Source: Cucumis sativus (taxonomy: Eukaryota; Streptophyta; Magnoliopsida; Cucurbitales; Cucurbitaceae). From it: a stretch of 64,000 nt of DNA. Below the pieces are notes generated by a model that saw only the letters and a list, made by a program, of their open reading frames with translations, searched no databases and had not been told where the DNA came from. The position numbers and the translations under genes are program-made. The DNA is taken from NCBI RefSeq assembly GCF_000004075.3, contig NC_026661.2, positions 17,946,307 to 18,010,306 of the forward strand, in the 5' to 3' direction. Below, piece after piece: positions 25,201 to 39,350 of the stretch (positions within the stretch are counted from its first letter, which is position 1; each line of letters begins with the position of its first letter).

Positions 25201-28200
25201 CACAGGGCATTTCCATAAAATGATATATTCAAAACAATGAAATAATCACCTTTAGCCAATCGTACATGGTCAGAGAAGTTGTTGTGCAGGACCAGTCCAG
25301 CACACACCGTAATTCATACAAGAAGGGAAGAGCCCGGTAAAGCCTGTACCCCAAATAGTTTATTCTTGAAACATCACTTGTCAAAAATTGCCGATATAAG
25401 GTGCTTTTGTGTGGGAGACCATATCGGATTTGTATTGCTTGCAGTGCTAAAGAAACCGCCTTTGCAAGAAATATAGCTCGAAGTGCCAACTCTCCAGCAT
25501 GCTGATTGGAAGGCTCCATTTGCCATGCATACTCCGTTACCGCATAAGTAAAGAGAACGAGATTGAAAAGGTAAAAGATCACTTTACCAATGGCAAATGA
25601 GCAGAGGTATATACATCGATCGAGCACAATCAAGAAGAATATTATCTGAGGCACAGAGTATATTTAGTTAAGAGTAGCAGATGACATATCAAAGCTACGT
25701 GACAGTCATGAAACTTTAAATTTGATTCTACGTTGCATCTCTTCTAATTACTTCTCAGAATAGTGTTCCACAAAATTCAAGAATTTCATGCAAAAGCGGT
25801 GCACATCATGCAATAACTTCCCTAGCACAATGTGTTAAAATGCATGCTCAGCAGGACATCTATCATGGCACCAAGCTAGGAACATTCCACCAATAACATG
25901 CTTAGAAAAGATACACAACAAAATAAGGGAAGCTTATACATTCAATTATGCAACTCATGGGAACAAAATTTTGAATCCAACTATCTTCAAAATACCAAAA
26001 AAAAAAAAAAAAACTTTGGTACAGCCAGCTGCACTCGTCCTTTGTGCATCCCAAACAGAACCCACCAATAAAAATCTACCATGTGATAAATTTTATTTTA
26101 TTATACAAAATAATATTAGTTCTTTTAAATTTATTTTTACAATATAAGGAAAAGAAGAAACAATGATATTAGGTGCAGCCTAGGCTAGACCTAATCAAAT
26201 ACCCTTAACTAATTTCATTATTGCTTGCATAGCAATATTAAACATGCAGTTCCGCATTTTGTGTGCACAAACAACTACATCCCTACAAAGTACAAATGTT
26301 TTTTTTAAAAACTTTATGAAAATATAGCCACTGAAATATTTTCATTAGTCCCTTTGGTTAACTTCTCCACTAGGGGCTAATGAAAAAGCAAAAATAATAC
26401 TATGTGGACACAAATTTTGTCTCTCTTGGATTTTTTTAAAAAGAACAAATTCAGATCAAAAGGAGAACACCTACTATAATTGTCAATCCATAAATCCAAA
26501 GTGGAGAATACAAAACTAAAGAGACTTTAATCACAAATAACTATATTTAATAGTTACACTTACCATCAAGACGAACACAAACTCTTTGGGGAATTGGTCC
26601 TCTAGTTGATACACATCGAGAAACTCACTATTATTTTTAATGATTGATTGGTAGAAAATGGCAACAAGGAAGAACACTATCATATCTGCCCCGAATACAT
26701 AGGCATATAGATCAATTTCCCTTTTGCCTCCCCCAATCACGGAGAGTATTCGATATGGGAATCCTGTGCTTTCAACAAATTCATTGCGTTGTGCAAGCAG
26801 GATCTCGTTTGCTACATCTGCTGCAGGAGTAAGAGAGTCGCACCATTCTGCACAAGTGTTAGTTGAAGGAGAAGCATATACTACCTCTAGAACAACTAAG
26901 GCTATCTTTGTATTTTCTTTGCTTCTTTCAATGCTCTGGACATGGACTCGACTAGAAAAAGAACAAAGTCGAGGGTTCTGTTCCTTACACCTCTCAACAT
27001 GGATAATTTGAAGCATATGATTTATTCCAGATTCAATCCTCTCTGGCTGAATCCCATCTTCTGGCCAGATTTGGACATCCAAAGAAACCTGGATAAAGTA
27101 AGGTGGAGATTCTGCTCCTTGAGTCAGTGATTTCCAGTACTTGCACAAACTTCTGAGTACAAACAGCATCATTTTTCTCCCTATATATAGGAGTTCATAT
27201 GCTCTGTCAGTCAAACCATAATGTCCAAGACTCTGTTTACTGGGGAGAGCATTTTTATTGAAGGCACTAGAATACGCCCACTCGCCATCTTTTGCAGTTA
27301 TTGAACTTTGCAACAGAGTAAATAAATAAACCAGGAACAGAGGCAATGAACTGACAACAAAGGATGAAGTAATTCTATGAGTAGGAAAGCCCAGTTCCTG
27401 TAGTAGATCCGAATTAATAGTCAACCCACAATGCTGGATGATTATCTGGTAAAGATATTGTAGCAATATGTACAATTCTGTGTAAATTAGCATGACAACC
27501 CAAAACATATAACCAGGACCAGTATTTACACATAGGGCATAAACAAAGAGAGCTGCAAGGTAAAACATGGAAAGTAAACTGAAGTTCCACAAAAAGACAA
27601 GGATGAAGCAACAATAACAAACAACATCATTATTGGTCCGCATTTGAGCCCATATGTGTCGAAAAATCCTTCCCAACTGCATACTTGCAGGGTCAGAACT
27701 CTTATCAGACTGCAGTGAGGAAGAACGCTCCAAATGTGAACGCTCCAAATGTGCATACCTAGTTTCCTGGCTTTCTATCTGATCATACACCCTGTCCTCA
27801 GTCTTGCTCTGTTCATTATCGTCATCATCTGGGATAACATTCAAGAAGCTTGCAAGATTGCTGACAGCTTGATTTCCAATAGACTGTACCTGCGAAACAC
27901 CGTCACCAATGAACTGTACAGCAGACATTAACGGGTTTCCTTTTGCTGAACCTTTATGTTTTTTTTTTCTATCCAAATCCAAAGATAAATCCGAAATCTG
28001 ATAATCAATTTCACAAATTTCTGCAACTGGTAATTCCATTGAGTGCATTCTTGACTCTGTTGTTAATCCTGCTCTCAGATTTGCAAGAGAATCCTGCAAT
28101 TCAGGATGGAGAGAAGAATTTTCTCTAATTATCTGCTCTACCTTCCCAGGTGTTCCTTCTATATCGGTGGTCATTGCATCATCATGTATCCCAGAGGTGC

Positions 28201-31200
28201 TTCGCTTTCTAAAGGATTCATTCCCTGGACTTGGAGAAACATTATTGCCATCAACAAATGAGTTCATATTGTGAAGCTGGATTTGCAAATTGAGCATCTC
28301 TGATTTCATCTTCTCCACTTGCAAGTTGCGCTGCCGTTTTCTTTCCTCAGAATCACGGATATGTTGTAACTGTTCAGTTTTCCAAGCAGCTTTTTTTTCC
28401 TGTTCACGAACAATGGCACCAATTTGCTCAGCTTCAAGATACCGACATACGTATTCAAACTCTTGAGAGGAGAACATGTATGACTGGATGGAGACCAGCA
28501 TGAAGATAATAATTTCAACGAGAGCAGATCTTGCAGTAATTCGAAATCCATAATCATACTTGTAAAATCCAATCATCTCAAATATGTAATGCATGGTTTC
28601 ACACTTGCCAGCACTAACTTCTCCTACAAATGGAGACTGGTAGGCTAGAGAGAGAATAATAAGAGCAAAGTTGTATGCACGCAAGAACTTGAATACTTTG
28701 TTCTTTTTCTTCAGGATTTCAAGTCTTAATCTAAAGAAAACCAGTGCAAAGGCAAGATACCCAAGATGCAGTACATCATATTCAAGAGTTCCAGTAATCA
28801 AAATCAAAGCCAGGACAAGATCCAACAAATGACAATAGCAATAGAGCCTCAGGTAGTCAAGGATGGTCCACATGCTTTTTGTTTCAAAAGATAAATCCCT
28901 CCAAACAAATGTATTTTTGCGTTGGGACATCATTTTACGATAAGTAGATGACAGTGAGAAACCGGATAAATGATCAGCACGGAGTTTGAGAGATGAAAGC
29001 ATGAACACCACAAAATAACTGAAAAGCATCCTTGAATCATCGACAGTTAGTCCTGCATATCAGGTAAGACAGATGTTACACACAAAAATAGGGAGAAATT
29101 GTCTTTGGAAAAGCTCCAAGATGAATAATAACAAGCATAATTGCATTAAAATTTTGAGAATGCCAATGACCAAATGCAAGTGGTAGGCTGGCTACAAGAA
29201 GAGCAAAAGTAACCATCACAAATTAAGCATGTCCGTTCTACACCAAAAATATTCTATTAAAAACCTTATAAATTTTAAAATAGAAAAGAATTTTGAGGAT
29301 AAATTTGCACCAAAGGGTTTTTTTATATAAAGAGCATACCATATTTTAATCCATTTTTTCAAACAAAGGTTGAAGTAATAATTGAGAGAGAGAGAGAGAG
29401 AGGATTTGCAGTTGCAATCCTCAAGTCAATAACTCAAAATTTCAAGTCTTTCAAGCATGTATCTGGAACCAATGTTCAAATATTTGTTCTATCTAATTGT
29501 CTAACGTGCTAATAATCTTCTACTGGGGGATATTTACATGATTGTAAGTTTTCACTAATTCATTTACTTCTTGGCAAAAGATAAAGGAGAAAAGGCCTAA
29601 TAAAAGCAGGCAAATTGGAAGATGTCTTGTTGATTAATCTTAAGACTGAATACAAAGTATCAACAGCTACAAGATTCATACCCAGCCAACAGTTCAAACA
29701 AAATTGGAAGTACTGATTAGAGATTCGCCAGCAGTCATGACAATGGACACCAGCCTTGCTCGGCATAGGCCAATTTGAATTCCACATGTTCTTCCAGAAG
29801 GCAATATATTCAAGGATAAGAATAGAAGCAAACAAGAAAACAAATATAGGCCATAGTTTACGTATAATGCCACGATCCAAAAGAATACAGGCAGCCAACA
29901 ACCCAACATAGAACAGCGAGACAGAATTCAATAAAGCAAAACTGGCAAGAAGCAAGGAGATCATGGTTATCTCGAGACCAAAGAGATTGAACAAGTTCTC
30001 CATCCAAAATTTCATATATATCTTAAAAATTATTTTCTGCAATTCAAACCGTTCCTTTCTCAAGGATATAATACGAATCTTGTCCCACTTGTGACTTTCT
30101 TTGATGCTTCCCCATATAAATCCAAATGAATATTTGCTATTGCTGCTACATTCAGAGTTGTCTCTTTTACTGGATGCAGAATGAGGCACTTGAGACTGAC
30201 CAGAGACAAAGGATGACCTTCTAATATGATCCAGACCTTCCTGCTGCTCAAACAATCTTCCAGAGTCTGATGATGATTTACTTTTCTCATTAGAAATGGA
30301 TATGTCGTAATCATCTTCTTCTGTGACAAATAATGGACAAGGGTCATCCCACTTCCCTTTATTTAAAGCAGAACCTGGCATCCTCTCCAACCAGCGAAAG
30401 ACATTATATTGGAGAGTGCATGCAGCAATTATTAGTACTTTTCCCCGTAGGCCTAATTCCAGACCCCAAAATCCAGGCTGAAATTCTCTGAAACCCAGAA
30501 AATAAGACAAATAAGAATGCTTTTGTCCAGGAAACATTCCAGCTTGTCTACCCCACATCTGGAAAAGATACTCCACTGTCATGACAACTCCTGTATATGC
30601 CAGAAACAACTTTGATGGAATATGCGAAATCTTGGGTAAAGTGGCACATATGACAAGGCCAAGTAGATATAATAAACCAAATGCACTGATTGGTGATATG
30701 GACGCGTAGAAAAGAGCAGCAAACAGAATCTTGTCACTGTGCCAAATAAGGAAGCGTTTTATAAACCCAAGTCTCTCAAATTCTAATAGCTCAGGTTCAT
30801 CGGAGCTGCTATACCTGCTCTGCCTTCTCTCATAGCTATAAAGTTGCATCACAATCAATACGGCCAAAGATTGCCAACAATTTTGCAAAGATGAAGCCTC
30901 TGAATTGAATCCCAAGTAAAAATCAAGATCAATTGATCTAGATAACCACATCCTAAAGCTGGAGAAACTGCTTAAACAATATATGAAGACAAAAACTATA
31001 ATTGCATAAGCTTTTAATGGGAACCATAGTCGCCTCTTTGTTCTTTCAACCAGTTGTCTTCCAATCATCCAAACAAGAAGCAGGAATAAGTAACCAAAGG
31101 ATATGTAATTTGGTTTGACAAAGAACACCGTGAGAAGAATAGTCAGAAATGCAATATAGGTTCCACATGATCTGTACATGGATAGGAACTTCTCTCCAAT

Positions 31201-34200
31201 GGAACTGAGGAATGAAGCAATTTTTCTCTCTGCAGAAAAAGAAAATAAATGAGGATACAAATGATGTAGTATCAAATGGATACAGAGCTGAAGAACCTCA
31301 AGTGTTGATTCGAATCATGAAAACATAAAAACCAAATTATTCTGTAGTTCCTCTAATCAAGACAGTTGCTAATGCATATCAAAATTGAAACAATGGTTGT
31401 GTCAAAGTTGTTAAAAGAAAACCTAACAGAAAATAGTATAATCCACTAATCAGACACTACTTAACAAAATTAGTTCCTCTAATCAAGAAAGTTGCTAATG
31501 CATATCAAAATTGAAACAATGGTTGTGTCAAAGTTGTTAAAAGAAAACCTAACAGAAAATAGTATAATCCACAAAATAGTCGTGGCAAGAGAAAGATCAA
31601 GGTTTGTTGGGGTTGCTAAAGTGTTATGTTTAAAGTGGACTTTTGTAATAAATTCTGGGTGGAAGGAAGCAACTATTTGTGGCTCTATCATTATAAACAG
31701 GCAGTTACTAGAGTTTAAGCAACAGTATTCCCTTGCATTTGTCAAAAAAGTTTTCCTACACCAAGCTTTTCACAGCTCTTCTGCTTAAAGTTTTTGGATC
31801 TTAAACTTGCATATCTATAATCACCAAAAGAATAAATTAGATCCAAAGGGTTTAAGAAATGTTCTCCTAGGCTGTTCACATACATAACAGCTGGAGCTTT
31901 TTTTTTCTTTTTCAATTTTTGAAAAGAATGCAAAATTAAAATAATGAAAAGAAACTAATGCTCAAAATACAAAAATAAAAAAATAAAAAAAGCAGAAAAT
32001 AAAAATACAGCTGGAGTGTTTATGACCCAACTTCAAGGAAGTTCCTGGTCACCAATCTTAAACCTTATTTTACCAATTAACCTTGGGGTATATTGACTAG
32101 TGGATAAGCTGTCAGGGCATGATAATCAAGCATCACTTTGATTCAACCAAAAAAAAAAAAATTCAAACCAACAATAAAGTTTGCAATCCAACTAACTGAT
32201 TTAATAAAATCTTAACAGTAAGTTTCCTTTGCTTTTTACTGTATCACAGATCAAATAATGGACTCACTGTAATCAACGATGAGTTTTGATAGACATACCA
32301 TGCGAAGGGTTATCATGGCAATAATTACTTGTTGTGGCCGTATAAACTGATAACAGAACTGATTTATTAAGGCCAGCTCGTAAAATGCTAAATCCAACTG
32401 GGGGGCTAGGTGTGTGCTCCACAATGGCAGAGAATGAAAATAGCATTTCAAAACCATGGTTATGAATTGTGCAAAAGCAAGCAAGCAGAGCTATTTCCAG
32501 GAACTCCCACATGCTATCACGTCCAAGGAGACCTGCATTGAACCACTGAAAAAAGTCACTGCGACCTGTTTCATTATCAGACTTATAATTTATTCCTTCA
32601 ACATTATTTTGAAAACAGTTTGAGGCGACAAGCAAACTGAACCTCCATTTTTAATATCATAATGTAACATCTGTGGGTGAAAGCACACGTACCTAGTTGC
32701 AACAGAATTTCCCTACACAAAGAACCTTCCCGGTCTAATACACTCGATATCAAGCTGATCTGAAGAAGATATAATAATGCAAAATGAACCACATTTAGAA
32801 GAATCAAAGACTGGCGCATCTTTCTGCTAACATCGTGGCTCAAAAGGTATAGGAGGAAGAATACCACTGAAGAACGTTGAAATAAAGAATCAATAAGAAA
32901 ATTGAGGTATTACATAAAATCATAATTTGTAGCTCTCGTGTCATAAGAAACAACCAAAAATAACGCAAAATTTCACTATGATTATTAACTGGCATAGAAA
33001 AACGTACCATACACAGCGTGAATGAAACCAGGCTTCATTGCAACCAGGAATATCAAAGTTAGCACGATAGCTCGAGAGCTTTTGCGCAAACCCCATGCGA
33101 TAGTAGCCACAATTAATACCTTCGTCTCTCCTGCCTCTGAAAATTAAATCGTGTAAAGGACCCAACTTTACCGCTATCAAGTAATTGACAAAAATACAAA
33201 TAAAATTCAGAGGAAGATGATCAATATCTCTAAGATAATGAAAGAATACAAGACAAATGAAAGATGTAGCCAAGGATCAGACTCCTCCAAAAAGTTTAAA
33301 AATTTATATAAATTCAATACCAAAATAAATTGTATTTATAAACAACACCTAGTAAATAGAAGCTTCTTTAACTACGTTGATATGTTGATTATTGCTTCTA
33401 CAACATTTTTTTATCTCCATTTTTTCTCAACAATAGCATCGGAGCTTTAGATCAAAGGGGCTATGATTTTATTTGAGAATTAAAAAAACCAGTTTAGTAT
33501 TTGAAAATATGTATTCTAATTTCCTGGGTCATTTTCTCTATTTGAGAGCTACGAACTGATAATGTATACTTAAAACAAAATAAAAAACAGTAATCACTAT
33601 AGACTGGTTATAGAAGCTATTGATTCTTAATACTCTACCAAATTTTTACAGTTACTTTCATAAAACCCAAGAAACTTCAACGTCAAAACTATTTGAGCTC
33701 TATTTGAGCTTTACCAATAAAAGAAGGTAAGCTTTGTTGGAATCAGAAGGTACAAAAATCAATGGCTTGTATATAATCCATGGCTGTGACACAACGTTGG
33801 CAGGCATAAAAAGAGGGAAAAATGTTGTAGGTAATTGTGCAGTTCAAAGTTTCTTTATTGAATGAACCGACTTTTTGTTAACATAGGGGAAGACATTTGA
33901 AGGTATGAAATGCAATAACTAATTCCCTAACAAGCTAACAAGGCGGCCAATTGATCATAAAACTTAACTAACCAATCAGCCTAAAAATTCTATGAAACAT
34001 ACAAACCAACCAGCTTTAAATTAAAAGCTCCACAGAAAAGAATTAAGGAAAACCAGCAAAATCAACTGATTACAAATCCCAACAGCAGCCAAAAGGCTAC
34101 ATAAGCTACATAAAAAGCACAGCAATCACTGAAATAAGATAAGCTAACGTAATAAGTATGAGAAGTGACAATCAATCAATCACAAATTACCTCCAGGACT

Positions 34201-37200
34201 GGAGTTGTCATTTGAAGAATGCTCGTCCTCACCAGACAAGCAAAGAAAAACTGAATTGTTTACAAGATTGACTAAGGCAACCAAAATTCCAAGGCCAAAT
34301 TGTGCTAGGAGAAAGAATCCTGGTATTGGATAATGCCACAAACCTACCATCTCCCAAACATCCATATCCTGCAAACATTACATAACCAAGAAAGACTTCC
34401 ATTGATGCATGTGTCCTAATGAAGATATTAATAGGTAGTCAATTCAAGAATTAATACCTTTCCAATCTTCCGATTCAAAAATGTGAATGCTACATTGAAA
34501 ATATATGTGCTAATGGCCCAGAAGAGAATGAAGACAAGCAGCAGCCCATTCAATCGATGCAATTGAAATAATGAAGGAAAGGCATAAATGATGTATCCAA
34601 CGTATGCAAGTAACCCAAATGCGCATAAACTTGCAAAATGAAAACTCCAGAAGGACAAAGCAACCAAGGAGACCTGTCACAAGGAGCTCTACAAGCTTAA
34701 ATAAATCTCAATATGGATGAGCTTGAAACAAGAAATAACTTGAACAGTTAAAGTGGCATTAACAGAACAACAGAGAAATGAAATGAACAATGTAAAATGC
34801 AATGAAATGTTTGATATCTTGTCATTAAAAAACAATAAACAATAAAAAGCTATGTGCAACAAAATATTCTTGGAACATTATGATGAAGGAGGAATCTGGT
34901 CACTTGGGTAATATTATAGGCTCATTCCTCTTTTGTCTTCACTTATAATGAACTCTATAATATTAGTCTTCCCCTTTATATCAAACACATTATCATTCTA
35001 ATAAAAGATTCACAAGCTTGATTGGTGGATAATTAGTCCTTGAGGTTACATCAATTTGGTATAAAAGCAACCAACTGAGCCAACATTGGTTGCTTGCTGC
35101 TGGTGGGAAACCAAGAAACTCTTGGCGACCCTGACCGCGAAAGGGAAAAATGAGTGTCATGCTCTTTATCATACAACTCACATATATTTTACAAGACACT
35201 TTAAAATTCAAGATAGAAAGCATTTGGTTAAGGCTTTACGAACAGCAACATCAGTGGAATGGAAAAGTACCCTTCAATTCCTACCAAATTTCACTCCTTA
35301 ATTGAGGTGTGGGCTACAGATAAAAGAAATAATACCTCGGTCGTCACAAATTAAGATTTAACTGAGGTTTTGGGGTCTGGTTTAAGTCGTTTCGCAAAAA
35401 TCTTCTCCGATCACTTTCCTTTATTATTAGAGGCAGGTGCAATATTATGGGTCATCCCCATTCAGATTTTGCAATAGTTGGTTGTTGATAAAAGAGTGCA
35501 ACAAGGTCATTGAGGAAGTTTTGAAAAGCATCCCCCATGCATTGGGTGGGCTGGTTTCATTCTTCATGAGCAGCTTCGTAAAGTGAAACTTGCCGTAAAA
35601 AATTGGCATGCTACTCTTGATTGATATAGAGCAGAAAGATGAAAGGCTTTTGAGAGAGTTAGAAATCAGTGATGGGCTTGCGGAAAGCGTTGGTCTGAAA
35701 GCTAGAAGAGATTGGTCATTAGAATCCTCAAGCCATTTTTCAGTTAAGTCCCTTTCAAAGCACCTTTCTCCCTCTTCACGTTTGGAAAAAGATTACTTTA
35801 AAGCACTGTGGAAAACCAGCAGTCCAAGGAGAATAAATGTCTTGGTTTGGATTATGGCAGTGGCAGTGTGCACCCTCCGCTTGGAAAACAGTGATCTCTT
35901 AATACACTTCTTCATTTTCTGTCTCTTCTCACCTAATTGTTGGTTTAGCATATTTTCTATGCTCAAATCACTTTGGGTCTTTGATGGTTCGTTTAGCGCC
36001 AATGTGCTCCAATTATTGAGGGGGCCTTATTTATAAAAAAAAACCTTATCTAATTTGGGTTAATTTGATAAAAGCGCTTCTAGCTGAGATTTGGTTTGAA
36101 CGTAATCAACGCAACATCTTCCATGATAAAAAAAAGGGATTGGGTTGACATCGTAGAGATTTCTAAAAGAAACGCAGCGGTTTGGTGTTCTTCAAATGCA
36201 GAATTCAAAGATTTGTCTATACAGGGCATCTGCCTCAATTGGACCGCCTTCATCTGATGAGTTTCAATGTAGTTTACCCCGATTTTCAGTTCAGAATTAG
36301 TGCTTCTGTAGTTTGGATGGACTTTAATATGTATTTCTGCCGTTATGATTTTACTTTTCAGCCTTGATTTTGTCTACCGTAGGTAGCTTCTATTGCTATT
36401 TAGCTTGTTACTTTGGTCTTTTCATGACCTTAGTATTGTTCTTGTTCTTTGTATTTTGGATATGATGTGGGTGATATGGGGGTGTCAACCTAGTTGAGTT
36501 GTCTGGGTGCACCTTCCGATCCTCTCTCTATCCCCCATTTCTTGGCTTCCCTATTATTCTCATTGTATAGCTCTCTTGTACTTTGAGTTTATTAATAATA
36601 AAGAAGCTTGTCTCTTTTTCAAAAAAAAGAATAGAAAAATGATAAAAGTAAAATAGAAAAAGTTGTAGCAAATAGTAAATAAGATAGCAAATCAGTATTT
36701 TGAAATAGTGCTAACTCTAGTTAATTAAAGACTACAAAATAGTATTTATAGTAGCAAAGAGGTTATTATAATAGTCTTAGATAGTCCTTGTCCCAATCAT
36801 GCTCTTGTATCTCAAGCATTATTTTTTCTTTATCGTTTTAATTTTTTAAAAAAATATTTCCTTTTTCCAAAGAGAGTTAAAAGAAAAAGGAAAAAAAGAT
36901 TGGTTGGGAAGTTGAATTATGTGATGATGACATGATCTGACACTGCTTATACAATAAGTATTGTCAGTTAATATATAACTTCACCACCAGTTGATCATTA
37001 GGATACAATAGAACAAATTATATGCTACTTGAAAAGCTTCACCTAGATGTGGGGATCTTATATATAGATCATGGTTGTACAAAAGTTAAGAATTTTTTAG
37101 ATGTTGATTGGGCTAAATTTGGAGAAGATAGAAGATCAACTTCTGGATAGTGTTTTGTAGGAAGAAACTTAGTATCATGGAAGAAGAAGTAGAATGTGGT

Positions 37201-39317
37201 TTCACATTGGAGTATGAAGTTAGAATATAGAATTATAGCACAATTGGTGTTTGAAATAGTGTGAATAATTGTGCCAACTAAATTATGGGTGATAATCAAG
37301 TTGCCCTTCACATTGTGTCCAACCCATATTTCATGACCATGCAAGGTTCACAAAATGAAGCAAGGTTCCATCGAAGCTGTTTTCAGTAATGGGAGTTGTT
37401 TCTTGTTTTAAAAAATATATAACAAACTCATGCTATTAAACCCCAACCCCTGAACTCAGACAAGCTCACAAGAAACCAATTGAAAACTAGAAACATCATA
37501 ACAAAATGGCTAGCACAAACTATGAAACCAAATCATTATTCCTTTCATAGATAACATTTGTATCCATATTCAACGTCATATCTATTAGATTAACACACCA
37601 TGACTCTGCAAGAACCACAAACAAGGTAATACACCCATAAGAAGAAACAAACAAAAGTATACACTGGTCCACAGAAAATATTTTGATTAGAAATATATAC
37701 CGGGAAACCATACGTGAAAAAGTTAATAGTAAATGTTCGGAAAACTTCTCTCCTTAACAAAACATTAGTATGCTTCACACCGGACCTGCAACATCAACAG
37801 CAGGTATATGTGAGCAAAAAACTACAATCACAATGCAAATACACCCTGTAAAGATCAGCTTTGGTCTTTCAATATTTTCTCAAGATATTCACTAAAACAT
37901 AATCTTGAGACCATACTAAGCAGATATGAATCAGGGGAAAGGGAAAAAATGTATTTATAAGAAAGTAAAAAGTAATATCATGTAAACCAGATGATAACAA
38001 CTTAAGTTTGAGACCTCAATTCACGAATGAAGAATGAATGCTTGGAGGGAAGAAGTTGCTCCACTAAGTTGCTTTCTCTCATTGACATTATGAAATCCAT
38101 TTCCTCAAGGTCGCACTTAACGCAAGAAAGCTGCATAAATACAACTTTTCGGTCAAACAGAAGATCAGCAACAGCAATATACGGTCATAAAGCAAACAAA
38201 TTGTTAATTCAACAAAGTTTCTAGAGGGAATCATAGCGAGTCTGAAACATAAATGTTCTTTTTTTTCTGAAGAAGAGAAAACAATGCATTGACCAATGAA
38301 ATAAAAGAGAAAAACACCAACACCTATCGGTGCACCTGAACTGTAAATGTTGAAACAGATACTTTCTGCTTCACATCTTGCCATCAATATTTACAAGTTA
38401 AATTAGGGGAAGAATTAGACAAACAAGTTACATACCATGATATAGAAAAGAATGAGAGAAACGTTGGAACAGATCTCAGGCCATTCAGAGTTTGATGATA
38501 TTTTAAATAGACCAATGAATTCAGCTACCCATTTCAACATACTAGGGTACTCAACTGGAAGCTGATACACATAAACAAGAAAAATACTGAAACCTGCGTA
38601 TAGTTGAAGAGGCCTCCACCACCTTCAAATAACATGCGAAGTCAGAACATAAAAAAGAATGCAACTGATAAAAACAACTTCAAACTACAACAGAGTGTTC
38701 ATGCACCAAAGTTTATGGCCAAGAAACTATCTAGAATCTCAGGGGAACAACCTGAAAAGACCTAAAAAGTTGCTTGTTAAAGACCAATCCACCAGACCTA
38801 CACAGCTGCCAATGAAAAATGGAAGAGAAACCCATGACGGACGGCTAATTCCCACAATAATCTGAATTGCAGGAAGTAGCAAACAAGAAGCAACCCTTAG
38901 ATGAGAACCTGCCATTTTCAACAGAAAAAAAAAAAAAAAAAAAAAAGAATCTTGCATTTCATTTTCTGAAGAAATCTCAAGAGTCAAGACAAAATTTAAT
39001 TGCAAATGAAGACTTAACAAATGTGTATAGAGTGCAAAGTGCTTAATGTGCAGAACAGGTTGATTTATAATTAGTCCTACATGCACGATATATTATCCTA
39101 GAAAATAAACAACTGCTTTGTACCCTTTGATCCTCCTTCCCCCAAGAAAAAGTTAAAAACAACAACAAAAGGCTTAAGTTTTCTGAACTAAAGTTGATTT
39201 AATCAAATAAATTAGTTCAAAAGATTCATGATTGCATTGGACCCTTGTGCTAAAGTGCTTTTAATATTGCGAGAATGAAGAGATCTAGAGGCTAAAATCA
39301 AGGCGGTCGATGACTTC

Positions 39318-39350
<33 letters not shown>

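Noticed and set aside
31492..31788. 98-codon plus-strand frame in Piezo intron 13
   Set aside because: Partly made of the tandem duplication; no protein family recognised and no splice context.
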